Shown in pieces: positions 1 through 13,139 of a stretch of DNA of 64,000 bases. Made by a program: the position numbers and the translations under genes. Each line of letters begins with the position of its first letter. The stretch's first letter is position 1. The DNA comes from Glossina fuscipes (lineage: Eukaryota; Arthropoda; Insecta; Diptera; Glossinidae), in NCBI RefSeq assembly GCF_014805625.2, contig NW_023998457.1, forward strand, positions 1,713,413 to 1,777,412, read 5' to 3'. The notes beneath the pieces were generated by a model. That model did not search any database and was not told the origin of the DNA. It worked only from the letters and a program-made list of their open reading frames with translations.

Positions 1-29
1 TTAATTTACTCGTGAAAGATTTTATTATA

Positions 30-485
30 GCCTATGGTGCAGGGTATACCCAGGGCTAAGTGCAGACGTATGTAGGCTGCAAAATGGTTTAAGATAGACC
101 CACTTTTAATTATATTGATATAAGTCTGTCTGTTCGTCTGCTGCCTGTCCATGATTGTTTGCGTTCGACCTGCAAGATGTACGCCACACCCAGAAGAATT
201 TGCTATAGGCCCAACTTTTACTATACCGTTCGATTAGGAATTGTTTTCTGAATCAATATACTCTTGCCTGTCCGTCCGTCCGTCAGTCTGTTCGTGTCGT
301 CTTCCTGTGTTCAACCTATAGGTTGCAATTTTCGATATATATTAATGAAATTTTCTGCACCAACATTTTTTGGGCCAAGAACGAGTGTTATTGAAAATGG
401 TTCGAATCGAACCACTTATTCAGCAACTCCGCACCTAAAGCTTTATTGTAAATAATCGCACGAAGTGGTGTAGGGTATTTAATGG
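30..485 (+). repeat. Dispersed repeat family A, copy 1
   Basis: The best copy part is 200-480. It shows the family order: CTGTCCGTCCGTCCGTC, GCAATTTTCGATAT, ATGAAATTT, GGGCCAAGAACGAG, ATTGAAAATGGTTCGAATCG, and a GTGTAGGGTATTTAATGG tail. Bases 30-180 are a second partial copy. The open frame over it (264-455) is a by-product of the repeat, not a gene. Confidence 0.7.
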
Positions 486-3400
486 TCAGCCGGGTCCCAG
501 CACAGCGTTTTTACGCGTTTGTGATTCACTTCCACTTCCGCCGCAGTCAAATTTTCCATGCCAGAATTCTGTTTTTTAGTGATTTTTGTTAAGCAACATA
601 AAAAAAAAAGTTTTTTTTTATGCACCTTCCTAAAAACTGACGAGGAGAGGTCCAGACGGTGCTTGGCGGATATGCTTTTAGCCTAAAACATCTCGAAAAT
701 TGCGACTTGTAATTTGAATACAAAGTACTTATCCAAAGATCATAAAGACAAACAGACATGCAATGGCTTTAAAATCGGTTGGTACATTGGTACAATAATA
801 GGATTTTTTCCAAGTTCGTTTTGGTGTCGCATATGTCCCCACAAACTTGTAATACACACGCTTATTAATTTCTGTGTAAAAGCTGTGCTAACTTAGATCT
901 TAGTGTTTATATTAGAAAAAAAAAAACTTCCCAAACTATAGAATTTGTCTTGTTTTCTTCTATTTCCGTCATGTCCAACCGTTTGCTGGAAACTCAACGC
1001 ATAAAACATCAGAAACTAGCAAGAATTTTTTGTTTTTCTTAAATTTTCTGTACTTATTTTATTCTCCTCACAAAAAAAATTTCTTCTCCCCTTTTCAAAT
1101 CAATATTTTGTCTTTTTGTTACCGCGTTGTCCAATTTATAAAACCTCAATGCACCACGTTCCCGTGAATTCGGTCTTTCTGCTTGCCTTTGTCTATACTT
1201 CGAAAACATTGTTCTCCAAGTCTCCTTTAAAGTATAGTAGGGTTAATTAAGCGTTTGCCTAGATAATGTACTCCGCAAATGTGGACATGGTAGTGGTCAG
1301 CAAGGATCATAGTTGAAGGGAGGAGAAGCTGTCGTCAACTCAGCCCAAGATTTCTTGTATTTGATCTGGAGGTTGATATTTTCGAATTTATACTTGCATC
1401 CGTATCATGTTATACTCTAACACTCATAAATATAGGGATAACTCGATCAATAGCTTTATTATGAATTTAGAATATCAGACGAGATAAAGAAGAGATTCAA
1501 TTTTTTTTTTTTGAACGAATGATAAGAAATAACACGGAGCCGATTTAATTAGACCAGCGTAATAAGCAGCTAAAATAGGATTAGGGAGTAGTGTTTAAAC
1601 ACTTTTGACTATAGAAACAATGAACTGGAAACGGATTGTATTGTAAGTTATACATGAGAAGGCGAAAAAAGCGATTAAATAATGAAAATTCGAGGCAGAA
1701 GGTAGCGCGGTAAACAGCAAAGCCAGGGCGAACGGGTGAAAGTGCTGAAAAGAGCCGATGACTTGACTGATAAATCAATCTCTTACCTCCGAGGTAACTG
1801 GATATAAACCAAATCCATGTTCTACCGGCGCCACAAAGGCTCAAAGATGTTATCTTCAAATTCCTTACGCAATTGAGTTTTTTGCTGGATGCAATCGACC
1901 ATGGGGTAGTACGCTAAATTTAGTTGCGGCATCAAAAAGAGATTCTGTTATGCTAAGAATTTTTAGTCGTTTCCCTAGTTTTAAGATTTCAAACTTTTGC
2001 TATCATTTATTTAATTTTGAAGATATTTAAAAATAGCTTCGCAAGATGTATATGGATTTCGTACGTCTTTGCGGTGACCCAATAAAAGACAGAACGTCTT
2101 CAGATACGATCTCCTTGTAAATACTTGGCTCACTCATAAATTGTCGCTTGTACTTTTCGCTTGTAGAAATCATTTTCGTACGTCATTTGAGTTTGCCTTG
2201 AACGAGTCAGATAAAAAGATAATTTTAAGTCAAAAATACTCTCTGAGGGAACGTCCAAGATGATCTGTCTGTAGGTTTGCATTGACATATGATAAAACTG
2301 TGGAGCAATGCATGTTGGCGATCCGGCCGTTTTATAAAGACAAACAACCTCTATACGATTATAAGTATTACCAGTTGCTTAATTGTTAGGATCGGGAACA
2401 TAGCTCATAGCATAGTCTATTATTGCGAAGATCCAATAGTTTTCGAACAAAACAGTTGGAATTTATCGCAGATGGTGTTATAATACCCGAGTATAACAGT
2501 GTTATGAATAATTGTGAGATATCAAACTCTATAAACTTCAAAAGAAGTTTTTTTGTTGCCATTTACCCGCAAATCTATGCGACTGAAAATTGTAAGGCTA
2601 AAGGCAAGCATGTCGTTGTATACTAAAAAGCCGGTACATTTCTCTAAAACGAAATATCCAATTGTCGTCTCAAAATGTTATATGACATCGATCATCCTGA
2701 CTTTATATCTGAATACAATATTTACTCCTCAATAGCCGAAGTGAAATTGGTTGAAAATCGCTTCAACATATGGACATACTTGGAATGTAAAGACTACATA
2801 CGTTGTTTTGATAGACGTCGCCTTTGGTTTCACATTCGCAACGATATAGATGAAGGCAATCACTGTCGAGGGCCAGTTTTTTGCAACTGTCGTCTCACAG
2901 GAATTGTTAAGCCATGCATACAGCACCCACTGTATGCACTAATACTTATGAGTTACGTAAATAGATAAATTCAAAGATGGCTGAAAAAAAATCGCGAGAA
3001 AAAGATATTTCGCTGGTAGAGAAGAGAAACGGCAGACAATCAATTCAACAGAGACCCCACAAAAAAGCAGGAATCAAAACATTTTTCAAGATGAAATTAT
3101 TTTCAATTATGAAATTATTGTTTAAAGACGAAGAGGAAAACCCTTTCAAATGATTAGGCGTACCATTCTGCGTGCACACCCAACATATTACAAGTAGATT
3201 AAAAAAAAAAAAAAACACACATGAACATGAAATCGTGGGAGGTTTTCCCCAAAACTGTAACTCCATAAAGAAAAAGAAATAAAAGAACTCAATATGCGGC
3301 AAAGCAATTCTATTGCCAAAAAACAGCAGGACGACACAATCTAACGAATGTAAGAAATTTTTAAAATCCAATCCATTGCGTAATTGTACTGAAATTTTGA

Positions 3401-4048
3401 ACTTCAATTGAAAAAAATTACGCCTATGTTTCAGAGATGCGTTCTTTAGTTCTTTGGAAGCAAATTGTTGTCATAACCCGGTCATGACCGTTATGTTGAT
3501 TGTAAACAAATCCCGCGCAGGTGTCATTTAGGATTTATCAAAGAGCAACATCGATTCGTCTTCCGCTTATTTATAATCTTCTTTGCCACTTCTTTGAACT
3601 ACATATGTATGGCGATCATTTTTGGGCTGCATAACAAAGATACATTACAAAGATTGTTATAACGTTGATTAGTTCTCCAGCTCTCTCCTTCCGAGTCTAA
3701 TTTGGACGAATTTGGCTTAGGTTCACTTAGGTGGATTCATGAGTTTTGCTTTTTGGTTCAAGAAAGGTGAGAACTTTAAAAATGGGAAAGACACTCTGCG
3801 ACTTTTGCCTGCAATTTAATAAGGAACAATTTAAGACCACGCGTAAGCATAGCCGTTAACGTAAGAAGAAAACAAAGGTATCGTCGGAAATGTTTTTATA
3901 ACACACATACCATCTATTAGCCTATAGAAAGTTTGACGACAACTCAATACCATACATATAACTTCTTAAGCAAATGTAGGGGCAAACGCTTTAATATTGC
4001 AAATATGTCCGCATAATGCATAATCTTAAACATACTTGCTGAAAAGAG
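486..4048. other. Non-genic stretch
   Basis: Apart from the open frames at 2423-2968, I see only short chance frames and A or T runs. The segment 1690-1860 is somewhat richer in G and C and has a - strand donor-like TCGGAG|GTAAGA, with nothing recognisable attached. Confidence 0.5.
2423..2968 (+). other. Unassigned overlapping open frames
   Basis: Three overlapping frames (67, 60 and 97 codons) suggest a possible decayed coding region. The last encodes LYDIDHPDFISEYNIYSSIA, then CKDYIRCFDRRRLWFHIRND and a Cys-containing end. The composition is less repetitive than the flanks. No family is recognised and no splice structure is convincing, so this may be chance. Confidence 0.15.
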
Positions 4049-4139
4049 ACAAAAACATTTTGTATATAAATTCGAATATTTCATTAGCAAGTGAAACAAA
4101 AACATTATGTATATAAGTTCGAATATTTCATTAGCAACA
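4049..4139. repeat. Tandem duplication, two copies of 47 bp
   Basis: ACAAAAACATTTTGTATATA at 4049 recurs at 4096 with two substitutions. Both units continue with TTCGAATATTTCATTAGCAA. The high similarity suggests a recent duplication. Confidence 0.85.
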
Positions 4140-4284
4140 TCATTGCAATATTTTGCCTTTACGTTCTTGGGTATATGGAGGGAGCCGGTTTTTGGCGAAT
4201 GTCGAGGTGATGTCCCCTAACCAGGGTAATGAAATTAGATTTTTCTGATAGGTTTTAGCGTCCTTTAAAACATATCAAAAAACT

Positions 4285-4520
4285 GCGAGAGGGTAAAAGG
4301 GTGCGGACTTGAGGTAAACCAATCCTTCATAATACCGATCAAATTTTGTCTGTCCGTCTGTCTATCCTGTCTTCTTCTGTTCAGTCTACAGATCGCTGCT
4401 TAATGGGATATTTTGATGACTTTAGATGTACCGGCGTGTTTTGACCCAAGTATGAACGCCACTAAAAATGGCTCAAATCGGATCACTTTTTCGTGTGCAC
4501 GGTAAATTTCATAAATGGAA
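4285..4520 (+). repeat. Dispersed repeat family A, copy
   Basis: This has GTCTGTCCGTCTGTC, GGGATATTTTGATGA, TTTTGACCCAAGTATGAACG and AAAATGGCTCAAATCGGA in family order. It is diverged from the other copies. Confidence 0.65.
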
Positions 4521-5339
4521 GTGTGTTTATCAATACGAAAACGAAATGCGAAATTTGATGCTTTTTTTTTGTAGATAAAAAAAAGAAGAAGACAAATTAC
4601 TAAAAAAATATTTTACGCACGAAATTTACTTTCCAAAGTTCATTATTGCATATAGGGAAATCCCTTAACACATTAACTTAAACATCGCTCTGAGATATAA
4701 ATTAATTTCACTAACATGACATGACTTTTGTTTTTTCTTCTTCTTCTTCTATTTTTAAATATTTACTTTAAACTATTCACGACTTTGTTGTTGTGCGCCT
4801 TATTTGGTAACTGCTTACCCAATTGCTATTTTGTTTTCTTCTTCTCTTCTATTCTTTTTTGTTTTTTTTTCTTTTTTTTTTTTTGATTTTTCCTATTTAT
4901 ACTTTTTGTCGTTTTGTTTATTTTTTCGGTTATACATTTTTGTTTGTATATTTTGCCGTATTATGGGAATTAATAACGAACGGCAATGCTACGAGAACGA
5001 AGACGGCATGCGCATTATAAACTGAACAGCAGGTAAATTTAAATGTCTCTATCTATTTATTACATACGTATATATATATATATATATTACTCTTTAATGT
5101 TTTCAAAAAAATTTGCTATATATTCTCTCATTTAAAAAAAAAAAAAATGTACGGAAAAATTTGCTTTGAAAATTTTACTTTCAAAGAATGATAAGCAATA
5201 AGAAAAAAAAGAAATTTCAAACCGGAAGAATTAAAAAAGAAACAATTAAAAAAAATAAATTCGCTCTGAACCGAATCTCTTATACCTACGAGCGTTATTC
5301 CAAAAAAGAAGTAACAGAACAAAATTTTCAAGCTCTATA

Positions 5340-6090
5340 ATATGGAGTGGGCGCGGCTGATTTCTTCCATTTTCAAACTAAAATTTTTTTTCGTGTAGGC
5401 ATGTGGGCGTTGAAGGCGTGTCTTTTGTGAAGTTTAGGTCAATTCCAAATTCTTTTGTATATTTTTAGGCTAACGGGAGAATGTTTATCACAAATACTAC
5501 AAAATTACGTAGACAGACAGATGGACAGACAAACAAGCTGTCCAAGAATTTCCGTACTTTATGGAGCTTTTGAAGCTTGTTGAAGCTGCGTGCTATAAAT
5601 GTATTCAAAAAACAATTAAATATTGATACATTATAATATTGAGTGGGCGTGGTGAATATTTTCTATTTCTGTGCACAAATGCTACAGCATCGCCCATCGA
5701 ATATGCGTTCAATTTTTGTGCATATGTCTGGCATAGTTTATGAGTAACGAGGAAAAAACCAATTTTTCATTCCTTTTGGAAAACAGTTTACGTGATATTG
5801 TGGGCGTGATCTTGCTTCGGCCCATTTTCAATATTAACTTGCGTGTAAGAACTTTCAATGTTTCTACAAAATTTGAAGTCGATAGCTTCATTTTTGCGGC
5901 CAGGAGATTGTTTACAATAATAATTACGTAGACGGATAGACGGACGTGCTTAAATCAATTTAGAATTTGATGCTGATCAGGAATATATATACTTCGTCGG
6001 ACCTCCGTCGGACCTCTGATGTTTCTTTTTGGGCTTTGCAAACGTTTTGGCAAAATGAATATACCCCTCATCCTTCGGGTATAAAAGCAC
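5340..6090 (+). repeat. Dispersed repeat family B, one and a half copies
   Basis: The copy at 5690-6090 runs CATCGCCCATCGAATATGCG, AGTTTATGAGTAACGA, ACTTTCAATGTTTCTACAAA, AGACGGATAGACGGACGTGC, TTAAATCAATTTAGAATTTG and CCCTCATCCTTCGGGTATAA. The partial copy at 5340-5580 has GAGTGGGCGCGGCTGATTTC and AGACAGACAGATGGACAGAC. Overlapping open frames on both strands are by-products. Confidence 0.65.
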
Positions 6091-6524
6091 ATTGGTTTTT
6101 TCTATTTATTAAACATAGAGAAGAATAAATAGCTTTAAGAAGGTAATAAATTTAAGAATTTTAAAGGAGAATATTTTCGATATACGTAAATATTGAGTCT
6201 CATCGCAAGTTTCCGCTGCCGAAAGTCGAATGTGCGGTATTGAAAAGCAAAACACGTAAATGTCGAATTTATGTCCAATACACTTCTTGGGAACTCATCG
6301 GCACCCAGCAGAACAGCATTTTGGCAATATAGGTCTCAAGTTCTTTGCAAGGATATTTCGCCAACTGTCCATTTTTCTATCTTTTCTCAATGCATCTCCC
6401 GTGCGCCTTGTCGGTTAACATCATGGGTAAGACATTTCAAACCTCTATTGAGAAGAAGCGTACAGATGATTATCATGACATTAACTTAGCCAAAAGCATT
6501 CCACACCCGTCCGTTCTTAGTTTA

Positions 6525-6815
6525 TGAAATCAAAACTGTCTATCTGTCCATCATGTCCATCATCTACATCTAAGCTTGTCTATCCATATGTCCGTCTTAA
6601 TCTATTGAGTTCGACCTACATGTCGCAATTTGCGAGAAATTTTGATTTAATTTGGTATACCAATGTGTTTTGGGCTCGAAGGCGACCGCTATTGAAAATT
6701 GTTGAGATCGGACCACTTTTTCGCCACTGTAACACCAATATAACGCCTTGCTTTGAAAATTCGTTATATGAATAAGTGCATTAAGCAAAGTAATGTAGGG
6801 TATTTCATAATAGGG
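6525..6815 (+). repeat. Dispersed repeat family A, copy
   Basis: The motifs are TGTCCATC repeats, GTCGCAATTTGCGAGAAATT, TTTTGGGCTCGAAGGCGACC, ATTGAAAATTGTTGAGATCG, and ATATAACGCC before the GTAGGGTATTTCATAA tail. Open frames over it are repeat by-products. Confidence 0.65.
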
Positions 6816-6949
6816 CGTTGCCCATTGTAAGGTTTTTGATTGCATTTCTTGGCTTCAGCTTTTAAAAGGACTTTAAAAACATATTCAATACTAGGAAGCA
6901 TTGAACGGCAAGAATATCAGAATCGATTCAATTATTATATTAATTTTAA

Positions 6950-7290
6950 GGTAAACCCAGCTGTCGTGATACCGATCGATTCGGCACCTTTTTTCGAATC
7001 CATCTAAGCCTCTTTATATACCGGTCAAATAAGAACTTTTTTCCGAATCTACGCCTTCGTGTCTGTCCTTCTTATTTTCTTATGCTCAACCCACGCGTCG
7101 CAATTTTTCAGATATTGTGATGAAATTTGTTATAATGACGTGCTTTCATCCAACCACGAAAGCTATTGAAAATGATTTGGATTGGGCCACTTTTTCGACC
7201 ACTCTCCTTATAAAGCCCTATTCTGAAAAGCCGTTAAAAAAAGAAGATAGTGGAAGAAGGATGTGGAAAATTTGGACCGGCTGGGGTAAT
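6950..7290 (+). repeat. Dispersed repeat family A, copy
   Basis: The motifs are CACGCGTCGCAATTTTTCAG, ATATTGTGATGAAATTTG, GCTATTGAAAATGATTTGG and CCACTTTTTCGACC, in direct tandem with the previous copy about 140 bp upstream. The 65-codon frame at 7117-7314 is not a gene. Confidence 0.65.
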
Positions 7291-7317
7291 TTTTGGATCA
7301 CCAATCAAAATTAGATC

Positions 7318-7790
7318 GTAATAGTAGTAATTTAAAATAAAAAAATCAACCATACGAATTTTCGATTTTACCCTATGTAGAGATTTTCACGAAAATTAGT
7401 TCATTGTCAGGCAGAAAAGTATAAATTTTAATATGTTATGATGAAACTTAACCCATAATAGTAATCTAAGATAAAAAAATTACCGTACCAAATTTGGACC
7501 ACTGTACATAAGGAGTTTTACGAAAATTTTTGTTTTTCAAAGAAGAAGGCTTTAATACGTTACCATAATAGCAGTTTTATATAAAAATTAACTCTACAAA
7601 ATTTTGATGACGGTTTTTGGATCTTATCCTATATTAAGATATGCACAAAAATTTTTGTTTTCTAGGGCAGAAAAGTTTAATCTTTAATATTTTATGATGA
7701 ACATTGACCCATGACAGCAGTTTGATCTAAACATTAACTATGCTGAATTTTCAACAGGTATCACAATTTTTTAATCTCTTTGGCACAACC
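7318..7790. repeat. Tandem repeat, three and a half diverged copies of 110-145 bp
   Basis: Units start at about 7318, 7455, 7567 and 7715. Each opens with TAATAGTA or a close variant, then A-rich sequence, a hydrophobic-looking AAATTTT block, and CACGAAAATT or ACGAAAATTTTTG. Longer units add GCAGAAAAGT and TTTATGATGAA before CCCA. Length differences between units come from internal deletions. Confidence 0.7.
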
Positions 7791-8309
7791 ATTCTTAAGG
7801 AAAGTGAGCCTTTATTTGCTAAGAGGTATAATTGTTACTTTACACTTCCGTAATAGTAAAAAGGGTACAACTTTGTGTTCTATGGCAAAAATAAGAATTG
7901 TATCAGGCAATATGGCATAGGGTACTTAAAAGTCGGTCTAGTCCGTCTACAATGTTTTCACTTGTATTTTAAAATATGCAATTGTTGCTCATAAATTTTT
8001 TCTAAAAGAAACTCATGAGCATAAATTCTTTTCCCACTTTTAACATAAAATTTTCGCTTTAAACTTTTTTTTTATTAAAATAAATCGATTTTGATACAGA
8101 TCGTTCCATATATATTGCATATCATATTTCGTATATATTGAAAACCATGGACGTATAGTCGGTTAGTTTAAAGTTAACCTTCGCTTTCGTTTTCACTTCT
8201 TTAGCAAAAGCAGCAGAAAACGAAAGGGAAAGTCAAAATTTTTTATATGTGCTTGCTCCGCATATATTTTAAGGAAAATTGGCAGCATTTTTTAGGTAAT
8301 TCTGTAAAT

Positions 8310-8485
8310 TAAAAACAAGTAAGTATATACTGCTACGACCCAATTTTTTAAGTCCACTCTCCTTATCTTAAAAAAAAACCGAAAAAGACTAATTTGCATT
8401 AATCTCTAATCGAGGATGGGCGTGGCTGATTTTTTTCGTATTTATAGAATAATACTTATGAAAAATGTATCTTTAGCTATTGTAT
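8310..8485 (+). repeat. Partial dispersed repeat related to family B
   Basis: An AACAAGTAAGTATATACTGC start is followed about 80 bp later by GATGGGCGTGGCTGATTTTT, both typical of family B edges elsewhere in the window. The central part is missing. Confidence 0.4.
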
Positions 8486-11114
8486 TCAGCCGGCTGAATA
8501 CAAAGGCAAAAGCTGACTGTCACTTACATGATTACTACCCTGACTTATAAATTTATGCTGGGGATTTTAGTTAGGCGTTTGGAAAATTTTAAGACCAAAT
8601 ATATGATTCTCAACTTACGTTGCAATCGTAATGTACGAAAAGGGGAAAATCTGTCGGCAGTTATGTTCATTATGGGCAGATTGCTGTAAAAAAAGTTCTA
8701 AGACTATAGAAAACATGTTATAAATGAAAGGGACTTTTGGTCCCGATTTCGCAACTCAAGTTGACGAAAAATGTAGCGTCTCCTACTGGAATCTCCTCTA
8801 GAGTAGATATAATACCTGCGATAACTAGGATGCAATATTTTAATACAAGAGTAGAGTCCAGAAATTTGATATTAGCTTATTTTGCTGCTATTTCGCAAGA
8901 ACAAGAGTACGTTATTTATTGTAGATAGTTGTAACGCGTATAGGGGTTATAATTGCTTAGAAAGCAACTTATAGGATGCCTTATCTAAACGAAACGCTGC
9001 TAACTTTGGGCGTGTCAGTTTATTGATTGACTTTTCTTTTGCTTTTGGATGATTCCAGAAATGATTTGTATCATGTTTGAAATTGTTTTTGCCATAAATT
9101 ATAAATTATTGTTTTTCGTGCTACATCACAGGAATTGTCAATAGCCATAGGCATAGTTTTGAACCAAAGTTAATTTTAGATTAATAGATAAGTTTTCGTA
9201 TATTGTGATTGTGATTACATGGGAACGTTGCAAGCTTAATCTTCGACTATCTTAAACGCATTTTTTCTTCTCGCAGTAGAGAACAGACAGCCTCTTTGTC
9301 GAACCGATAAATGGATAATGTGAATAAATTTATTTAAGATCTCAAGTAGATTTCAAACTATGGTATGTTCTTTTTTGATTAAAAGGCAAACAATCTGCCT
9401 TTATGGATTTATAAGATTAAATGAAAAAAAGTTTCCAACTGAGCATATACTTTATATTTCTATGTGTGAGGAACCAAAGAACCACTAATTATTATGTGGC
9501 CTTTTAGCAAAAGATGTTATATTAAATTTTCCGGCATGTTCGGACCGGCAACGTATAACCGCCTTTCAGCCGATTCGTGCAACTTGTAAAAATTAGTACA
9601 TTTTCGATGACATTTGCGATATATACGCCCTCTAGATCTTGCTTGATGCACGAACAAATCCATATTTATTTCATTTGATTTTATTAAGTAGCTAGGAAGC
9701 CTTAAAGGCCTATGGCCTAAGAGCTAGTTACATAGACGCAATTCTTATGCAAAAAGAAACTACAACATAAGTGATTGTACAAGTCAGTTAGATGGCTAAT
9801 AACGTAATCATATTACCCTAACAAGCTTTCTTTAAACGTATTCAAGGGATTATCGAAGGATTTCAAACTTAGAGGTAATATATTTCAATGTCTAGCAATG
9901 AGTACAATAAACGGCCTTTCGACAGATGAGTTGGACGGACGGGTTTCTATACGATCTAGGGAACTGCAGGCTTTCGCTTAAAAGTCCTCCGGATTATCCT
10001 GCATGATAAAGACAATTTTCATTCGACTGGTTATACAGATAAAACTATCGCGTGTAGGATTAGAAAGATCCAAAAGAAACAGTGAAATAAGCTCTTCAAT
10101 CACAATGTGTAACAGTTTAGTTCGTTAAATAAGTTGCCGGCATAAGTCAATCGTAATTTGTCTTATATAGTCTCTATAATTACTGGGAATGAATACGTTA
10201 TCGAACGATGTCGACAATCAGTTTCGAGCCAAAAAGGATGTAATGAATATAAGCGATGTTTATTTTTAATTCGATGGCGCCATCTGCCTTATATCTCCTG
10301 AAACAATGGCGCTTTTGGATGATTGATTTAAAATGTAACACCCCTTGTTAAAAAAACTCTGCGTATTTCCCAATTTCCAGTGATGAGTATAAAAATAAAA
10401 TGAAATAAATATGAAATCGAAAAAAAAAAAAAGCAAAATACTGATGAAAGAAACCTGTTTCAGTCGATAGCCAAAATATGCCTTTCATTTATAACAATGT
10501 ATCTTGCCAACGTACGTGCACTACATGTGCCTGCTTTCATATTCATTACAAAGCGTTTCATCAAGTTTGCCAAAGTCTTGTATCATATCATTCAAATACA
10601 CTTTGAGTAATATAGAAATATTCCTTTAGCATGAACACGAGATAATGCAATAGATTGAGCCGTTATTTGTTATATCAGAGAGTAAGGATTATCATTAATC
10701 TTTACTCTGGCTTAACTTAGCCGATATTACAAATTAAAAAAGTGGAGTGAAAGGAAGAAGAGTTAAAAATATACAGATCTGTCCGATATATTTCAAATTT
10801 TCATATATAACATGGCAACTGTCTCTTCGCTTATCGTCCTCTGTGGCACATCTGTCCATGGGCTTTTGGTTAAACCTACGATCCGTACTCCTGCTGAGCA
10901 TATAACTTTAATTGCCGCACTTTTAACTCTACCTACTCGGTAACCTAATACAAAATTGATCTTACTTATGGGCTATTAGCTATTATTTCATGGCCTACCT
11001 AGACGCATCGGATATGGCTAGGATAAAAAATTAATGGAATAAAAGAAATTCTATTGATTTCACGTGAAAATAACGCACAGTATCCGGTAATGATATTTAG
11101 CTTTTATATTACTA
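8486..11114. other. Non-genic stretch
   Basis: There is one 63-codon frame at 8737-8928 with no recognisable content. No repeats, RNA genes or splice structures stand out. Confidence 0.5.
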
Positions 11115-11880
11115 AAATTACTTTAGGTGATGTACGGTAAGGATGCCATTTCCTTCACAGATCTCTTTTTCGATATGCATACGAAATGGCCGATGCGATA
11201 CTCGATCGGTACATAGAGTAGGATTTAGATAGCACAATTGCCTTAAGTGTTGCTAAGCTTCATGTTTTGAAATATGTGCACGCGAGAACGATAAGATGTG
11301 CGATTGATGTATCCAATGGTATTTTGAAAGCATAACTACCTTAGGTGACCAACTATAGATAGCACAACCATCTTCAGTGCTGCCTAGTTTGTATGTTTCG
11401 TAATATATGCTTAGTGCGCGTTATCATGTACGATCGGAATATAGAGGGGCGTTGAGTCAATACAATTACTTTATATGCTGCCAAGTTCCCGACTTTGAAA
11501 TATATACAAAGGAGGACGATAAGATGTGCGATTGACGTATCGAGTAGTGTTGTGACAGAACAACTACATTAAATGCTGTCAAGTTTTGAGAGAGTAGATA
11601 GCAGATTTGTCTTCAGTGCTACCCTGTTGAATTTTTTTAATATATATGAGGTGCTTGATGTCTTGTACGATCTAGAGTGCGGTTAAGTATAAGTATGTTT
11701 TGAAATATATAGGAGACGAGCGTAGCTGGGTGGGATATACGGTTGATATGTCGCATGATATTTTGTCAACATAATTACCTTAAATGCGATCAGATAAGAT
11801 GCTTTGAAATATACGATCGACATATCAAAGTTGTGTTGGCATGTTTTATATTTTGAAATATGCACGAGATATATGATAGA
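11115..11880. repeat. Degenerate tandem array with a higher-order unit near 230 bp
   Basis: Recurrent blocks are TAGATAGCACA or TAGATAGCAGA with CTTCAGTGCT (near 11229, 11355 and 11596), GATAAGATGTGCGATTG (11291 and 11519, 228 bp apart), ACTACCTTAGGTG or ACTACATTAAATG, and TTTGAAATATATGC-type blocks. The spacing implies a basic unit near 115 bp and a two-unit period near 230-240 bp. Substitutions and indels are many, so the array is old. Confidence 0.75.
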
Positions 11881-12289
11881 ATTCTATAGAGTAAAGGGAC
11901 TTTTGTTTAAAATATTGTATGCTAACAGCTAACGGTGATAGAAAATTCGACCCAAACCGAATATCATTTCTGTATAATTTTAACAATCAATTAAGTTTTT
12001 CTCATAGAATTCGAAATAATTGTAACAGCATGCATTCCATCTTATTTCTCTAATAAATACCGATGTTTACTTAAAATGTAGATTCCACCACAAGCTGGAC
12101 ACATGAACGCAAAATATTTTATGCTTGAAAGTTTTACAAAATCGAGACTGTTGGTAAAAGATGATTTTGCATTTGTTGGTTTTATTCGATATATTGTTTT
12201 TATATCCAAGTATTCTTTTATTCTATCTTTTTTTTTTCTTTTTAAGTCATACATGCACATACATCTTTATAGAATATTAAAACATTTGC

Positions 12290-12755
12290 GTGTTTTTTTT
12301 TTTTTTTTCTTTTAATTTATTCTTTTATGGTGTTTTCCTTTTTTTTTTTTTTTTTTTTTGTTTACTATTTGACTCAAGTTGATTTCTTGTTGTTGCATGG
12401 CAATGAATTTTTAGTCCGACACCAACGCCAAAGGAAAATTGATGAAAATTATTATTTGTAGTCTAATGCGACCAGCGTATAGAACATGAGTGTGATGTAA
12501 ATATCGAAAGCACGCATCTCTATGTTAGACTACATTAAAAAAAAAAAAAAAAACCAAAAAAAAAAATATAGTGTAATTCCAAAAAATCTATTTCTCGTAT
12601 ATAAATAATAAATAGAAAATACATAATTTTTTTTTAAATGAAATCTTTGTAATAGGCTTTAAAACAAAAAAAAAAAAAAAAAAAAAAGAAAAAAGTTTTT
12701 TCAAAAAAAAAATAAAAAAATTAAAGAAAAAAATAAAAATAAAAATTAATAAAAA
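12290..12755. repeat. Homopolymer-rich T and A tracts
   Basis: T runs at about 12293-12309 and 12339-12359, A runs at about 12535-12553 and 12666-12687, and mostly A up to 12755. Other runs of 20 or more A are at 25610-25632, 42326-42349 and 47167-47194. They may mark old retroposon tails, but no body is recognisable next to them. Confidence 0.85.
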
Positions 12756-13139
12756 AGTATTTTTAAATACACTTTAAAAATACATATCAATGGCTGAGCA
12801 AATAATGCTTTAGTATTGGCAGTGATTGAAACGTTATTGTATACATATATACACGCAATATATACATGCAACACCAAGAAACGAAAGCTGTGATCGAAAA
12901 AAACAAACAAGATGGTCTCGATTATGTAACATTGAAATAATTTTAATTGATTTATTCGCAAACGAAAACGTAAACAAACTGCCTTTATACCTTAAATGCA
13001 TAACTCAAACTATGCACGTCAGCAAAATGCAAATATTGAAAGAAGGTTTAGTAAGCGTTCAGAGAAGGCAGGCAAGTAAGTCTAATCTTTCTTTTTCTTT
13101 TTCTAAAGTTTAACTTAAGCTTACAAGAGCATAATAATT

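Noticed and set aside
3045..3407. A 120-residue Phe-rich - strand protein
   Set aside because: It is driven by A-rich runs (Phe on the other strand), with no start context or homologous motif.
4740..4930. Phe-rich frames as membrane proteins
   Set aside because: Low-complexity T-rich DNA gives Phe runs in several overlapping frames.
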